The notes under the pieces were generated by a model. The model had not been told where the DNA came from, made no database searches, and saw nothing but the letters and a program-made list of their open reading frames with translations. Below are positions 1 through 7,532 of a stretch of DNA of 34,020 nucleotides, in pieces. The stretch lies in assembly GCA_018399435.1 (NCBI GenBank), contig JAGYOJ010000001.1, positions 1-34,020 on the forward strand, written 5' to 3'. Position 1 is the stretch's first letter. Every line of letters starts with the position of its first letter. This stretch comes from Actinomycetota bacterium. Lineage in GTDB: Bacteria > Actinomycetota > Humimicrobiia > Humimicrobiales > Humimicrobiaceae. The translations under genes and the position numbers were made by a program.

Positions 1-273
1 CCCCTTACTAGATATGGAAACCAGAGCTTGGCAGAAAACAAAGATTTTTCAATTTTTGAAAAAAACGAAGATATTTTTTATAGATTGTTTTTTGAGCCGG
101 TAAAATATACTACTTCTAATATTGAAAAAGTATTTGACTACTTTTTAAAGAAAAAGATTGAAATTAAAAACTTAAATATTATCTACACTGGGGTTAATCT
201 TGGTGTTGATAAAGATAAAATAAGACATGAGGTATTGATTTTAAGTGAAGACAAAAATCGCAGCAATTGGTGA
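1..273 (+). CDS. atpC: V/A-type ATPase subunit C, C-terminal fragment (5' end outside window)
   Basis: The reading frame is open from the first base and stops at 273, so only about the last 90 residues are present. The remaining sequence shows the usual end of V/A-ATPase subunit C (the d/AC39 family): a short EPV motif followed by a helix ending in KKKIEIKNLNIIYTG and then KDKIRHEVL, which matches the family pattern of an EIxNxRxIxxG helix and an IRExL tail. In the complex this subunit is the socket that joins the central stalk to the membrane rotor ring. The next gene, subunit F, starts inside its last codons with a 29-base overlap, which suggests translational coupling. A TTG at 28 could be mistaken for a start but lies inside the frame. 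Family assignment rests on this short fragment plus the gene order C-F-A-B-D. Confidence 0.8.
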   Translation, partial: PLTRYGNQSLAENKDFSIFEKNEDIFYRLFFEPVKYTTSNIEKVFDYFLKKKIEIKNLNIIYTGVNLGVDKDKIRHEVLILSEDKNRSNW

Positions 274-565
274 AAAAGATATAATGCTAATATTTAAGGC
301 TATAGGTGCTGATGTGCATCCGATTACAGAATACAGCCAGGCAGCATCCAAGATTAAGAAATTGGCTAAAGAAGGCTATGGCATTATTTTTATAACCGAA
401 AACATCGCTTCAGAATTAGACCAATTGATAAAAAGTTACTCAGACCAGTTTCTTCCTTCCATTGTAGTTATACCTGGCCTGGGCAAGAGAAATAATTATG
501 CATTAAAAAGATTAAGGCAAGCAATAATAAAAGCTGTCGGTATAGATGTAATTCCAGAAAAATAG
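245..565 (+). CDS. atpF: V/A-type ATPase subunit F
   Basis: A protein of 106 residues beginning with GTG. The N-terminus (KIAAIGEKDIMLIFKAIG) and the central stretch GIIFITENIASEL are typical of the small Rossmann-like subunit F. The C-terminal half carries the expected VVIPGLG loop and a final basic helix. Subunit F forms the central stalk with subunit D, binds the catalytic head and influences coupling and inhibition. The gene overlaps the end of subunit C by 29 bases and ends 10 bases before subunit A, so it is clearly part of the same operon. No strong ribosome-binding site precedes the GTG, which fits coupling to the upstream gene. Length is normal for the family. Confidence 0.9.
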   Translation: MKTKIAAIGEKDIMLIFKAIGADVHPITEYSQAASKIKKLAKEGYGIIFITENIASELDQLIKSYSDQFLPSIVVIPGLGKRNNYALKRLRQAIIKAVGIDVIPEK

Positions 566-575
566 GAGTAAATTT

Positions 576-2339
576 ATGAATAATAACATTGGCAAAATTA
601 TAAAAGTGGCTGGCCCCCTGGTAGTGGCAGAAAATATGATGGGGGGAAAGATGTATGATGTTGTATTCGTATCTGAACAAAGGCTCATGGGTGAAATTAT
701 TGAACTTCATGGCGATAAAGCCTCCATACAGGTTTATGAAGAAACTGGGGGCATAGGTGTTGGCGAGCCTGTCTACAATAGCGGCCAACCCTTAATAGTG
801 GAATTAGGTCCTGGCATGATGGAAGCAATTTATGATGGAATACAAAGGCCCCTTGACATGATTTATGATGAAGCTGGCGACTATATTCCCAGGGGCATAC
901 AGATACCAGCATTAGACAGGGAAAAGAAATGGAAATTTGAACCCATGGCTAAAAAAGGTGACGAAGTAAAAAGGGGAGAGTTTTTAGGTTTTGTACAAGA
1001 AACCTCCCTCATAAAGCATTATATAATGGTGCCTGACGGGATAAAGGGAAAGCTTAAAGAGATAAAGGAAGGAAAGTACAATATTGAAGAAACTATTGCA
1101 GTAATTGAAACTGAAAAAGGCGGGGTAGAGATTAACATGCTTCAAAAATGGCCGGTAAGAAAGCCCAGGCCTTTTTGTAGGAAGCTCGCTCCTGAAGAGC
1201 CCCTTTATACCGGACAGAGGATTATAGATACATTCTTTCCTATCGCCAAAGGAGGAACTGCCTGCGTTCCAGGCCCTTTTGGGTCAGGAAAAACTGTTAT
1301 CCAGCACCAGCTTGCAAAATGGGCAACTGCTGAAATTATAGTATATATAGGCTGCGGAGAGCGCGGCAATGAAATGACTGATGTTTTGCTTGAGTTTCCA
1401 GAATTAAAGGATCCAAAATCAGGCGACCCTTTAATGAGGAGGACAATACTTATTGCCAATACATCAAATATGCCGGTAGCAGCCAGGGAAGCTTCCGTGT
1501 ACACTGGAGTAACCATGGCTGAGTATTTCAGGGACATGGGTTATTCAGTTGCGCTAATGGCTGACTCTACTTCCAGATGGGCAGAAGCAATGAGAGAAAT
1601 ATCCGGGCGCCTGGAAGAGATGCCTGGCGAAGAAGGCTATCCTGCATACCTCAGCTCTAAAATTGCTTCCTTTTATGAAAGGGCAGGAAGGGTTAGGTGC
1701 CTTGAGAATGATAAGCACCGCATAGGGGCTTTATCAGTTATTGGGGCAGTGTCCCCTCCAGGCGGAGACTTATCAGATCCTGTAGTCCAGGCAACTTTAA
1801 GGGTGGTTAAGGTATTCTGGTCACTAGAAGCAGAACTTGCCTACAGCAGGCATTTTCCAGCAATTTCATGGCTAAACTCCTATTCCCTTTATACTGATAA
1901 TTTAAAAAGCCATATCCAGGAAGAAATTGGTGAAGATTTTTATGAGTTTCAAACAGAAGCCATGAAGATATTAGAAGAAGAGTCAGAACTTGAAGAGGTG
2001 GTAAGGCTTGTGGGCCTGGACGCCCTATCTTCAACTGACAGGCTTACCATGTTGATTGCAAGGATACTCAGGGAAGATTACTTGCACCAAAATGCATTCC
2101 ATGACATAGATACCTCTGCATCTATAGAAAAACAGCATAAAATGCTTAAAATTATTCTATACTTCAACCAAAAAGCGGGAGATTATATAAGCAGGGGCGC
2201 CGATATTGAAGAAATTGAAAACATGGATGTCCTGGATAGGATTGCAAGAATGAGATATATTGATGAAAAAGATATAAATAAAATAGATGACATAGAAAAT
2301 GCAATTGATAATGAAATTTCGTCTTTATTGGAGGAATAA
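576..2339 (+). CDS. atpA: V/A-type ATPase catalytic subunit A (alpha chain)
   Basis: A 587-residue protein, the usual length for a V/A-type catalytic A chain. It starts at ATG 576 behind an AGGAG site at 566-570. Residues 1-70 form the beta-barrel, followed by the A-type-specific non-homologous insert (about 110-190) that distinguishes A/V subunit A from F-type beta. The Walker A loop is GPFGSGKT at residues 233-240, followed by the V-type signatures YIGCGERGNEM, ANTSNMPVAAREAS and ALMADSTSRWAEA. All catalytic motifs look intact. The complex makes ATP from an ion gradient or pumps ions at the expense of ATP. Whether the coupling ion is H+ or Na+ cannot be judged, because the membrane rotor subunit K lies outside the window. 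Subunit B follows after 3 bases. Confidence 0.98.
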   Translation: MNNNIGKIIKVAGPLVVAENMMGGKMYDVVFVSEQRLMGEIIELHGDKASIQVYEETGGIGVGEPVYNSGQPLIVELGPGMMEAIYDGIQRPLDMIYDEAGDYIPRGIQIPALDREKKWKFEPMAKKGDEVKRGEFLGFVQETSLIKHYIMVPDGIKGKLKEIKEGKYNIEETIAVIETEKGGVEINMLQKWPVRKPRPFCRKLAPEEPLYTGQRIIDTFFPIAKGGTACVPGPFGSGKTVIQHQLAKWATAEIIVYIGCGERGNEMTDVLLEFPELKDPKSGDPLMRRTILIANTSNMPVAAREASVYTGVTMAEYFRDMGYSVALMADSTSRWAEAMREISGRLEEMPGEEGYPAYLSSKIASFYERAGRVRCLENDKHRIGALSVIGAVSPPGGDLSDPVVQATLRVVKVFWSLEAELAYSRHFPAISWLNSYSLYTDNLKSHIQEEIGEDFYEFQTEAMKILEEESELEEVVRLVGLDALSSTDRLTMLIARILREDYLHQNAFHDIDTSASIEKQHKMLKIILYFNQKAGDYISRGADIEEIENMDVLDRIARMRYIDEKDINKIDDIENAIDNEISSLLEE

Positions 2340-2342
2340 AAG

Positions 2343-3743
2343 ATGTTAAAAGATTATAAAGGGATTTCTAATATCTCCGGCCCGCTCATGCTGGTAAAAG
2401 GAGTTGAAGGGGTTAAATATGGCGAGCTTGTAGAGATAAAACTTGGGGACGGAAGCATGAGAAATGGAGAAGTCCTTGAAGTTGAAGAAGATAAAGCATT
2501 AGTGCAGGTTTTTGAAGGAACTACAGGAATTGATGCTAAAGAAACAAAAACAAGGTTTTTAGGCAGGGGCATCCAGATGTACCTTTCCCCTGATATTCTG
2601 GGCAAGATATTCACAGGGCTCGGGAAGCCTAAGACTGAAAATGACAGGATAATACCAGAAAAAAAACTGGATATTAGCGGAAACCCCATAAACCCTTATG
2701 CTAGGGATTACCCTAATGAGTTTATCCAAACAGGGATATCTGCCATAGACGGCTTAAATACTTTAGTAAGGGGCCAAAAACTTCCCATTTTTTCAGGTTC
2801 TGGGCTGCCGCATAATAAAATGGCTGCCCAAATTGCAAGGCAATCAAAAGTTTTAGGAACGGAAGAGTCTTTTGCTGTGGTTTTTATTGCCATGGGGATA
2901 ACCTTTGAAGAGTCAGAATTTTTTATCCAGGACCTTAAAAAAACAGGGGCCCTGTCAAGATCAGTATTGATCCTAAATCTTGCCGATGATCCGGCAATTG
3001 AAAGAATTGCAACACCAAGGGTTGGCCTTACTTGCGCTGAATACCTGGCTTTCGAAAAGGACATGCATGTTCTGGTAATACTTACAGACATGACCAATTA
3101 TTGTGAAGCCTTAAGGGAAGTATCGGCTTCCAGGAAAGAAATACCTGGAAGGCGCGGATATCCGGGATACCTTTACACTGACCTTGCTTCAATATATGAA
3201 AGGGCAGGAAAAATCAAGGGCAGAGACGGATCCATTACCTTAATACCTATCCTTACCATGCCTGAAGACGATAAAACCCATCCCATACCTGACTTGACAG
3301 GATATATTACAGAAGGACAAATTATACTTTCCAGGCCCCTAAATAAAAAGAAGGTCTCTCCCCCAATAGATGCGCTTCCTTCCCTTTCACGTTTAAAAGA
3401 CAAGGGAATAGGCGAAGGCAAAACCAGGAAAGACCATTCTGATATTTTCAACCAATTATATGCTGCTTATGCAAGGGGGAAGGAAGTACAGGAACTTGCA
3501 GTAATTCTGGGTGAAGCAGCATTAACAGACATGGACAAAATATACTATAAGTTTGCAGATGAATTTGAAGCTAAATATATTTCACAGGGAGAATACGAAA
3601 ACAGATCAATTGAAGAAACATTGGATTTAGGATGGAAATTGCTCTCAATGTTTCCCAGGGAAAGGCTTAAAAGAATCAGCGATGAATATCTTGATGAGTA
3701 TTTGCCAAGATTTAAAAAAGAAGAAAAGGAAGTGGCAAAATAA
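2343..3743 (+). CDS. atpB: V/A-type ATPase regulatory subunit B (beta chain)
   Basis: A 466-residue protein starting at ATG 2343 with a GGAGG site at 2330-2334 inside the end of subunit A. It has the N-terminal beta-barrel (ISNISGPLMLVKGV) and a degenerate P-loop region (SGSGLPHNKMAAQIARQ) in place of a true Walker A, which marks the non-catalytic B subunit. ILTDMTNYCEALREVSASR and RRGYPGYLYTDLA follow; these motifs are strongly conserved in V/A-type B chains. B alternates with A in the hexameric head and contributes to the nucleotide sites without hydrolysing ATP itself. The stop codon is directly followed by the start of subunit D. Length and motifs are normal. Confidence 0.98.
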   Translation: MLKDYKGISNISGPLMLVKGVEGVKYGELVEIKLGDGSMRNGEVLEVEEDKALVQVFEGTTGIDAKETKTRFLGRGIQMYLSPDILGKIFTGLGKPKTENDRIIPEKKLDISGNPINPYARDYPNEFIQTGISAIDGLNTLVRGQKLPIFSGSGLPHNKMAAQIARQSKVLGTEESFAVVFIAMGITFEESEFFIQDLKKTGALSRSVLILNLADDPAIERIATPRVGLTCAEYLAFEKDMHVLVILTDMTNYCEALREVSASRKEIPGRRGYPGYLYTDLASIYERAGKIKGRDGSITLIPILTMPEDDKTHPIPDLTGYITEGQIILSRPLNKKKVSPPIDALPSLSRLKDKGIGEGKTRKDHSDIFNQLYAAYARGKEVQELAVILGEAALTDMDKIYYKFADEFEAKYISQGEYENRSIEETLDLGWKLLSMFPRERLKRISDEYLDEYLPRFKKEEKEVAK

Positions 3744-4364
3744 ATGATTGCAAATGTCAATGCAACAAGGATGGAGCTTCTCCGCTTAAAGAAGAGGCTT
3801 AGCCTGGCAAAAAGGGGCCATAAACTGCTTAAGGACAAACAGGACGAGCTAATGAGGCAGCTCATGGAAATAATTGATGACGTAAAAGAAGCCAGGCTTG
3901 AAATAGAAAGAGAGTTCCAGTCAATACTTCAAAGCTTTACTATTGCCAAATCAAAAATGGGGCCGCACCAGGCTGAAGAGGCACTGCTGTTTCCTACAAA
4001 GAAATTATCAGTTTCTGTAACCAAAAAGAACCTCATGAGTGTCAGGGTTCCAATATATGAAAGGGAAGTAGAAGGCGATATTATCCCTTACGGTTACCTT
4101 AATACATCAGGCAAAATGGATGATTCCCTCATAAACTTTGAAAAGTTTTTGGAATCACTTCTAAACCTGGCAGAAAAGGAAAAAACAGTGCAGCTCATGG
4201 CAGAGGAAATAGAAGAAACCAGAAGAAGGGTGAATGCCTTAGAATACAAGCTCATACCTGAACTTGAAGAGACCACTAAATACATAACCATGAAGCTATC
4301 CGAAAATGAAAGGTCCAATATTGTCAGGCTCATGAAGGTAAAAGACATAGTTAGAAGCCATTAG
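3744..4364 (+). CDS. atpD: V/A-type ATPase subunit D (central stalk)
   Basis: A 206-residue, highly charged, mostly helical protein. It begins VNATRMELLRLKKRLSLAKR, the conserved N-terminal helix of subunit D, and ends with a second long helix containing RRRVNALEYKLIPELEET, the other strongly conserved segment. The two helices form the antiparallel coiled coil of the central rotor shaft. The ATG follows the subunit B stop codon with no gap, and a GGAAG in the end of subunit B can serve as ribosome-binding site. It is the last ATPase gene in this direction, so the operon order seen is C-F-A-B-D. I did not find a convincing intrinsic terminator after it in 4365-4500. Confidence 0.96.
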   Translation: MIANVNATRMELLRLKKRLSLAKRGHKLLKDKQDELMRQLMEIIDDVKEARLEIEREFQSILQSFTIAKSKMGPHQAEEALLFPTKKLSVSVTKKNLMSVRVPIYEREVEGDIIPYGYLNTSGKMDDSLINFEKFLESLLNLAEKEKTVQLMAEEIEETRRRVNALEYKLIPELEETTKYITMKLSENERSNIVRLMKVKDIVRSH

Positions 4365-4415
4365 CCCACAGCAAAGTTTTCAATTTATTGCTTCAAAGTT
4401 ACTATTATTAGCCCC

Positions 4416-4452
4416 TTATGCCAATAGTTTATCATCTCTTAATTATGCCAAT
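4416..4452 (+). repeat. Pair of direct repeats upstream of the sua5 promoter
   Basis: TTATGCCAAT occurs at 4416-4425 and again at 4443-4452, 27 bases apart, in the gap between the ATPase operon and sua5. The second copy continues into GGC, giving a near-palindrome GCCAATGGC. The pair lies 40-80 bases before the sua5 -10 element and could be a regulator site, but two copies in an AT-rich gap may also be chance. Confidence 0.3.
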
Positions 4453-4489
4453 GGCTATAATTTCAAATATAAAATTTTTCAGGTTTCCT

Positions 4490-4498
4490 TGCTATAAT
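4490..4498 (+). promoter_or_regulatory. Extended -10 promoter of sua5, giving a near-leaderless mRNA
   Basis: TGCTATAAT at 4490-4498 is a perfect extended -10 element (TGnTATAAT). I see no good -35 hexamer 17 bases upstream, which extended -10 promoters can tolerate. The predicted start of transcription is about 4505, only some 3 bases before the ATG at 4508, and there is no Shine-Dalgarno sequence. The sua5 mRNA would therefore be leaderless or nearly so. Confidence 0.6.
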
Positions 4499-4507
4499 GT
4501 TTAAGTT

Positions 4508-5152
4508 ATGGAAAAAATAATTATACAGAGCTTAAAAAATATTGAAAAAAAAGATGTAGAAAAAATAGCCCAAAATATTTTAGACCAAAAAGTGGCCCTG
4601 CTTCCTGCATCTACAATATACGGGTTAAGCTGCAAATATGATAAAAAGGCCCCTTACAAAAAGATATATGAAATTAAGAAAAGGCCTGAAGGCATTCCCT
4701 TTATAATCCTTATCTCAAGACAAAGCCAGCTAAATTTACTAGCCTCCAATATCAGCAGCAATGCAGAAAAATTAATCAGCGATTTCTGGTCCTTAAACAG
4801 CCCATGTCCCCTTACTATAATATTTGATAAATATAGAGGCCTCCCTTCTTTTGTAACTGCTGGCAAAAAAAAGATAGCAATAAGGCTTGCAGTCCCAAAA
4901 TATCTAAGGCAGGTAATTGATATTACCGGCCCTATTACCTCTACCAGCGCCACGATATCTGGGCAAAAAAGCTATCCGGATACAATAAAAAAAATTAAAA
5001 ATAATATCTTAAAAAATGTAGATTTAGTGGTAGAATATGAAGGAAAATTAGGTGGCGCTGAATCCACCATAATTGACATTACAGATAAGCCCCCTACCAT
5101 AATTCGGAAGGGTATTATAAAATATAGTAAGTTAAGAAAATATTTAGGATAG
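4508..5152 (+). CDS. sua5: Threonylcarbamoyl-AMP synthase (TsaC/Sua5/YrdC family)
   Basis: A 214-residue YrdC-domain protein. It makes L-threonylcarbamoyl-AMP from threonine, bicarbonate and ATP, the first step in forming the t6A37 modification of ANN-decoding tRNAs. Recognisable signatures are the N-terminal LLPASTIYGLSCKYD, the IKKRPEGIPFIILI segment with the KR..P motif that binds ATP, and STSATISGQ near the C-terminus. It has only the YrdC domain, without the extra C-terminal Sua5 domain of about 130 residues, so it is a short, TsaC-like form. It starts at ATG 4508 just downstream of a strong -10 element. It is followed after 6 bases by a YwlE-like phosphatase; sua5-ywlE-rpiB-glyA is a common order near ATPase genes in Gram-positive bacteria. 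Confidence 0.93.
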   Translation: MEKIIIQSLKNIEKKDVEKIAQNILDQKVALLPASTIYGLSCKYDKKAPYKKIYEIKKRPEGIPFIILISRQSQLNLLASNISSNAEKLISDFWSLNSPCPLTIIFDKYRGLPSFVTAGKKKIAIRLAVPKYLRQVIDITGPITSTSATISGQKSYPDTIKKIKNNILKNVDLVVEYEGKLGGAESTIIDITDKPPTIIRKGIIKYSKLRKYLG

Positions 5153-5158
5153 TTTGTC

Positions 5159-5803
5159 ATGGCTTTAAAAAATAATTTAAATATTAGTTTTGTTTGTGGC
5201 GGAAATACTGAAAGAAGCTATATGGCAGAGGCCATAGGCAAATACCTGCTGGATGAAAAATATTTAAAAAATGATATTGATTTAAAAAATAAGATAAATA
5301 TTATTAGCTCTGGCATTTATGTTATAACCAGAAGCGTTCCCAGATACTCTTATATAACCCTCAAAAATATAAATGTCCCCACAATAACTTCCAGGCCAAT
5401 CCAAATTAGCCACAATATTATTAAATATTCAGATTTAGTTTTAACTATGGCTGATTCTCACCGCAATAGCATAATTAAGAATTTTAATGATATAGACCAA
5501 AAAAAGATATTTACTTTGCTTGAGCTTTCCAATATCATTCTTTATCTTGAATCTGAGAGGATCTACAGGAGAAAGCCTAAAAATTATGTAAAGAATAACC
5601 GGGAACTTAACTTGGAATTTTTAAAAAACAAGATATTCACTTTAATAAATATAAATAGGGATGTACTGCTTACAACAGAAGAATTAGATATAGGAGATCC
5701 CCACGGCTCAGATTTAGAGGAATACATGGGAATTGCAAAAAAAATAAAAGATAATATAATTACTATTTTTAATTACCTTTTTGGAAGAAGTTATGAAAAA
5801 TAG
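5159..5803 (+). CDS. Low-molecular-weight phosphatase, YwlE-like, with an unusual insertion
   Basis: A 214-residue protein of the LMW protein-tyrosine phosphatase fold. The P-loop is CGGNTERS at residues 13-20, so the nucleophile Cys13 and phosphate-binding Arg19 are present. The general-acid loop DPHGSD is at 180-185. Thr17 sits where the Bacillus/Geobacillus arginine phosphatase YwlE has the threonine known to favour phospho-arginine over phosphotyrosine, which hints at arginine phosphatase activity. The second P-loop cysteine of classical members is replaced by Glu18. Family members are usually about 150 residues; the extra length sits mainly between residues 120 and 175, just before the acid loop. 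The gene lies 6 bases after sua5 and 9 before rpiB, the usual place of ywlE. Substrate is inferred, not shown. Confidence 0.8.
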   Translation: MALKNNLNISFVCGGNTERSYMAEAIGKYLLDEKYLKNDIDLKNKINIISSGIYVITRSVPRYSYITLKNINVPTITSRPIQISHNIIKYSDLVLTMADSHRNSIIKNFNDIDQKKIFTLLELSNIILYLESERIYRRKPKNYVKNNRELNLEFLKNKIFTLININRDVLLTTEELDIGDPHGSDLEEYMGIAKKIKDNIITIFNYLFGRSYEK

Positions 5804-5812
5804 AGAATATTA

Positions 5813-6286
5813 ATGAAATTAATAATTGGCTCAGACCATGCAGGCATAGAACATAAATCTTATTTAGTCAAATACTTATCTGCCCTTGGCCATAAAGTTA
5901 TAGATATAGGGACTAATAGCACTAAGTCTATCGATTACCCTGATATTGCCCTGAAAGGGTCAAACATGTTTCTCCAAAATTTAGCTGACTTTGTTATATT
6001 GATTTGTGGGACAGGCGTGGGAATGAGCTTAACAGCTAATAAAATGCCGGGAATCCGCGCAGCAGTATGCTATAACCCTGAAATTGCAGCCCTTGCCAGG
6101 GAACATAATGACTCTAATATATTATGCCTTGGTGCCAGGTTTTTAGATATAAAAGAATGTGGTAGAATAGCAAAAGCTTTTATTGAAACTTCTAAAAGCA
6201 AAGAAAAGCGGCATTTGAGAAGAGTAAACAAAATAAAAGAAATTGAAGAAAGGAATTTTAAAGGTGGCTACCAAATTAAAAAATAA
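5813..6286 (+). CDS. rpiB: Ribose-5-phosphate isomerase B
   Basis: A 157-residue RpiB/LacAB-family protein that interconverts ribose 5-phosphate and ribulose 5-phosphate in the non-oxidative pentose phosphate pathway. Visible signatures are the N-terminal IGSDHAGIEHK, the CGTGVGMS loop with the catalytic Cys65, NKMPGIRAAVCYN, and REHNDSNILCLGAR. The C-terminus after about residue 130 is lysine-rich and a little longer than in typical 145-150-residue members. The start at 5813 has only a weak AGAG upstream. Its last 23 bases overlap the preferred start of glyA, so the two are probably co-translated. Confidence 0.95.
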   Translation: MKLIIGSDHAGIEHKSYLVKYLSALGHKVIDIGTNSTKSIDYPDIALKGSNMFLQNLADFVILICGTGVGMSLTANKMPGIRAAVCYNPEIAALAREHNDSNILCLGARFLDIKECGRIAKAFIETSKSKEKRHLRRVNKIKEIEERNFKGGYQIKK

Positions 6287-7532
6287 CACACTTAGCAAAG
6301 AAAAAGATTTAGAAATACAAAAAATAATAGAAAAAGAGCTTGCAAGGCAAAAAAGCAAATTGCTTTTAATTGCCTCCGAGAATTACGCTTCCCAGGAAGT
6401 TATAAAAACAATGGGAACTGTTCTTACCAATAAATATGCGGAAGGGTATCCAAATAAAAGATACTATGGCGGCTGTGAATACGTAGACGAGGTTGAAAGC
6501 CTGGCAATAAAAAGGGCTAAGAAGCTTTTTAATTCAAAATATAGCAATGTCCAGCCCCATAGTGGAGTAAATGCTAATATAGCAATTTATGTTGCCGTAT
6601 TAGAACCTTATGACAAAATTTTAAGCATGAACCTAACAGACGGTGGCCATCTTTCCCATGGCCAGAGCCATAACCTTTCAGGCAAATACTTTACCATCTA
6701 TAATTATAATGTTGACAGGGAAACAGAAGTTATAGATTATGAGGAAGTAAGGAAAACAGCAAAAAAAGTTAAGCCCAAGCTAATAATTGCTGGCGCAAGC
6801 TCTTATTCAAGAATTATAGATTTTAAAAAATTCAGGGAAATTGCTGATGAAGTGGGGGCTTATCTTATGGCCGATATAGCCCATATTGCAGGCTTAATTG
6901 CAGGAGGAGTCCATCCAACTTCAGTTGATGTGGCTGATTTTACCACAGGCACAACCCATAAAACCTTAAGGGGCCCTAGAGGGGGATTCATACTGGCTGG
7001 CGATAAATACAAGGATATATTAAACCAGGCAATTTTTCCCGGCTCACAAGGCGGCCCGCTAATGCATGTTATTGCTGCTAAAGCTGTTTGTTTTAGGGAA
7101 GCAATGCAGGACTCTTATAAAGAATATGCAAAAGATATAGTAAAGAACTGTAAAGCCCTTTGCGAAAGTTTAAAAGAAGATGGTTTTAGAATCGTATCTG
7201 GCGGAACTGATAACCACCTGTTCTTAATTGACTTAAGCAATAAAGATATTACAGGATTTGAAGCAACTGGCATTCTTGGATCTTGCGGTATTGTAATAAA
7301 TAAGAATTTAATTCCATATGATAAAAAAAATCCAACAGTGGCTAGCGGCATAAGGATTGGAACTGCAGCTGTTACTACACAGGGGATGGGAGTAAATGAA
7401 ATGCGCCAGATAGGCGAAATAATTTCTTTTGCCCTGCATAATAAGGATAATAGTAAGAAATTAAAAGAAGCTAAAAATAAAGTAGATAAATTATTAAAAG
7501 ATTTCCCCATATACCAGAACTTTAATCAATAA
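6264..7532 (+). CDS. glyA: Serine hydroxymethyltransferase
   Basis: A 422-residue PLP enzyme that converts serine and tetrahydrofolate to glycine and 5,10-methylene-tetrahydrofolate. The PLP-lysine motif is TTGTTHKTLRGPRGG, with Lys233 in this numbering; the usual first part is TTTTHK, so one Thr is replaced by Gly. IASENYAS, the YYGGCEYVDEVE segment and NVQPHSG near the N-terminus are typical. I prefer the GTG at 6264, because AGGA lies 9 bases before it. A TTG at 6243 would add seven residues but has no ribosome-binding site. The gene overlaps rpiB by 23 bases and ends by overlapping the convergent transporter gene by 7 bases, leaving no room for a separate terminator. Confidence 0.97.
   Translation: MATKLKNNTLSKEKDLEIQKIIEKELARQKSKLLLIASENYASQEVIKTMGTVLTNKYAEGYPNKRYYGGCEYVDEVESLAIKRAKKLFNSKYSNVQPHSGVNANIAIYVAVLEPYDKILSMNLTDGGHLSHGQSHNLSGKYFTIYNYNVDRETEVIDYEEVRKTAKKVKPKLIIAGASSYSRIIDFKKFREIADEVGAYLMADIAHIAGLIAGGVHPTSVDVADFTTGTTHKTLRGPRGGFILAGDKYKDILNQAIFPGSQGGPLMHVIAAKAVCFREAMQDSYKEYAKDIVKNCKALCESLKEDGFRIVSGGTDNHLFLIDLSNKDITGFEATGILGSCGIVINKNLIPYDKKNPTVASGIRIGTAAVTTQGMGVNEMRQIGEIISFALHNKDNSKKLKEAKNKVDKLLKDFPIYQNFNQ

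Noticed and set aside
2354..4348. Minus-strand open frames within the V-ATPase operon
   Set aside because: Ser/Leu-rich antisense shadows of conserved ATPase subunits.
4365..4500. Intrinsic terminator after the V-ATPase operon
   Set aside because: I looked for a stem followed by a T-run in this gap and found none that is convincing, so none is annotated.
6243..6263. TTG at 6243 as the glyA start
   Set aside because: It has no ribosome-binding site and lies deeper inside rpiB; GTG at 6264 has AGGA at the right distance and gives the usual length.
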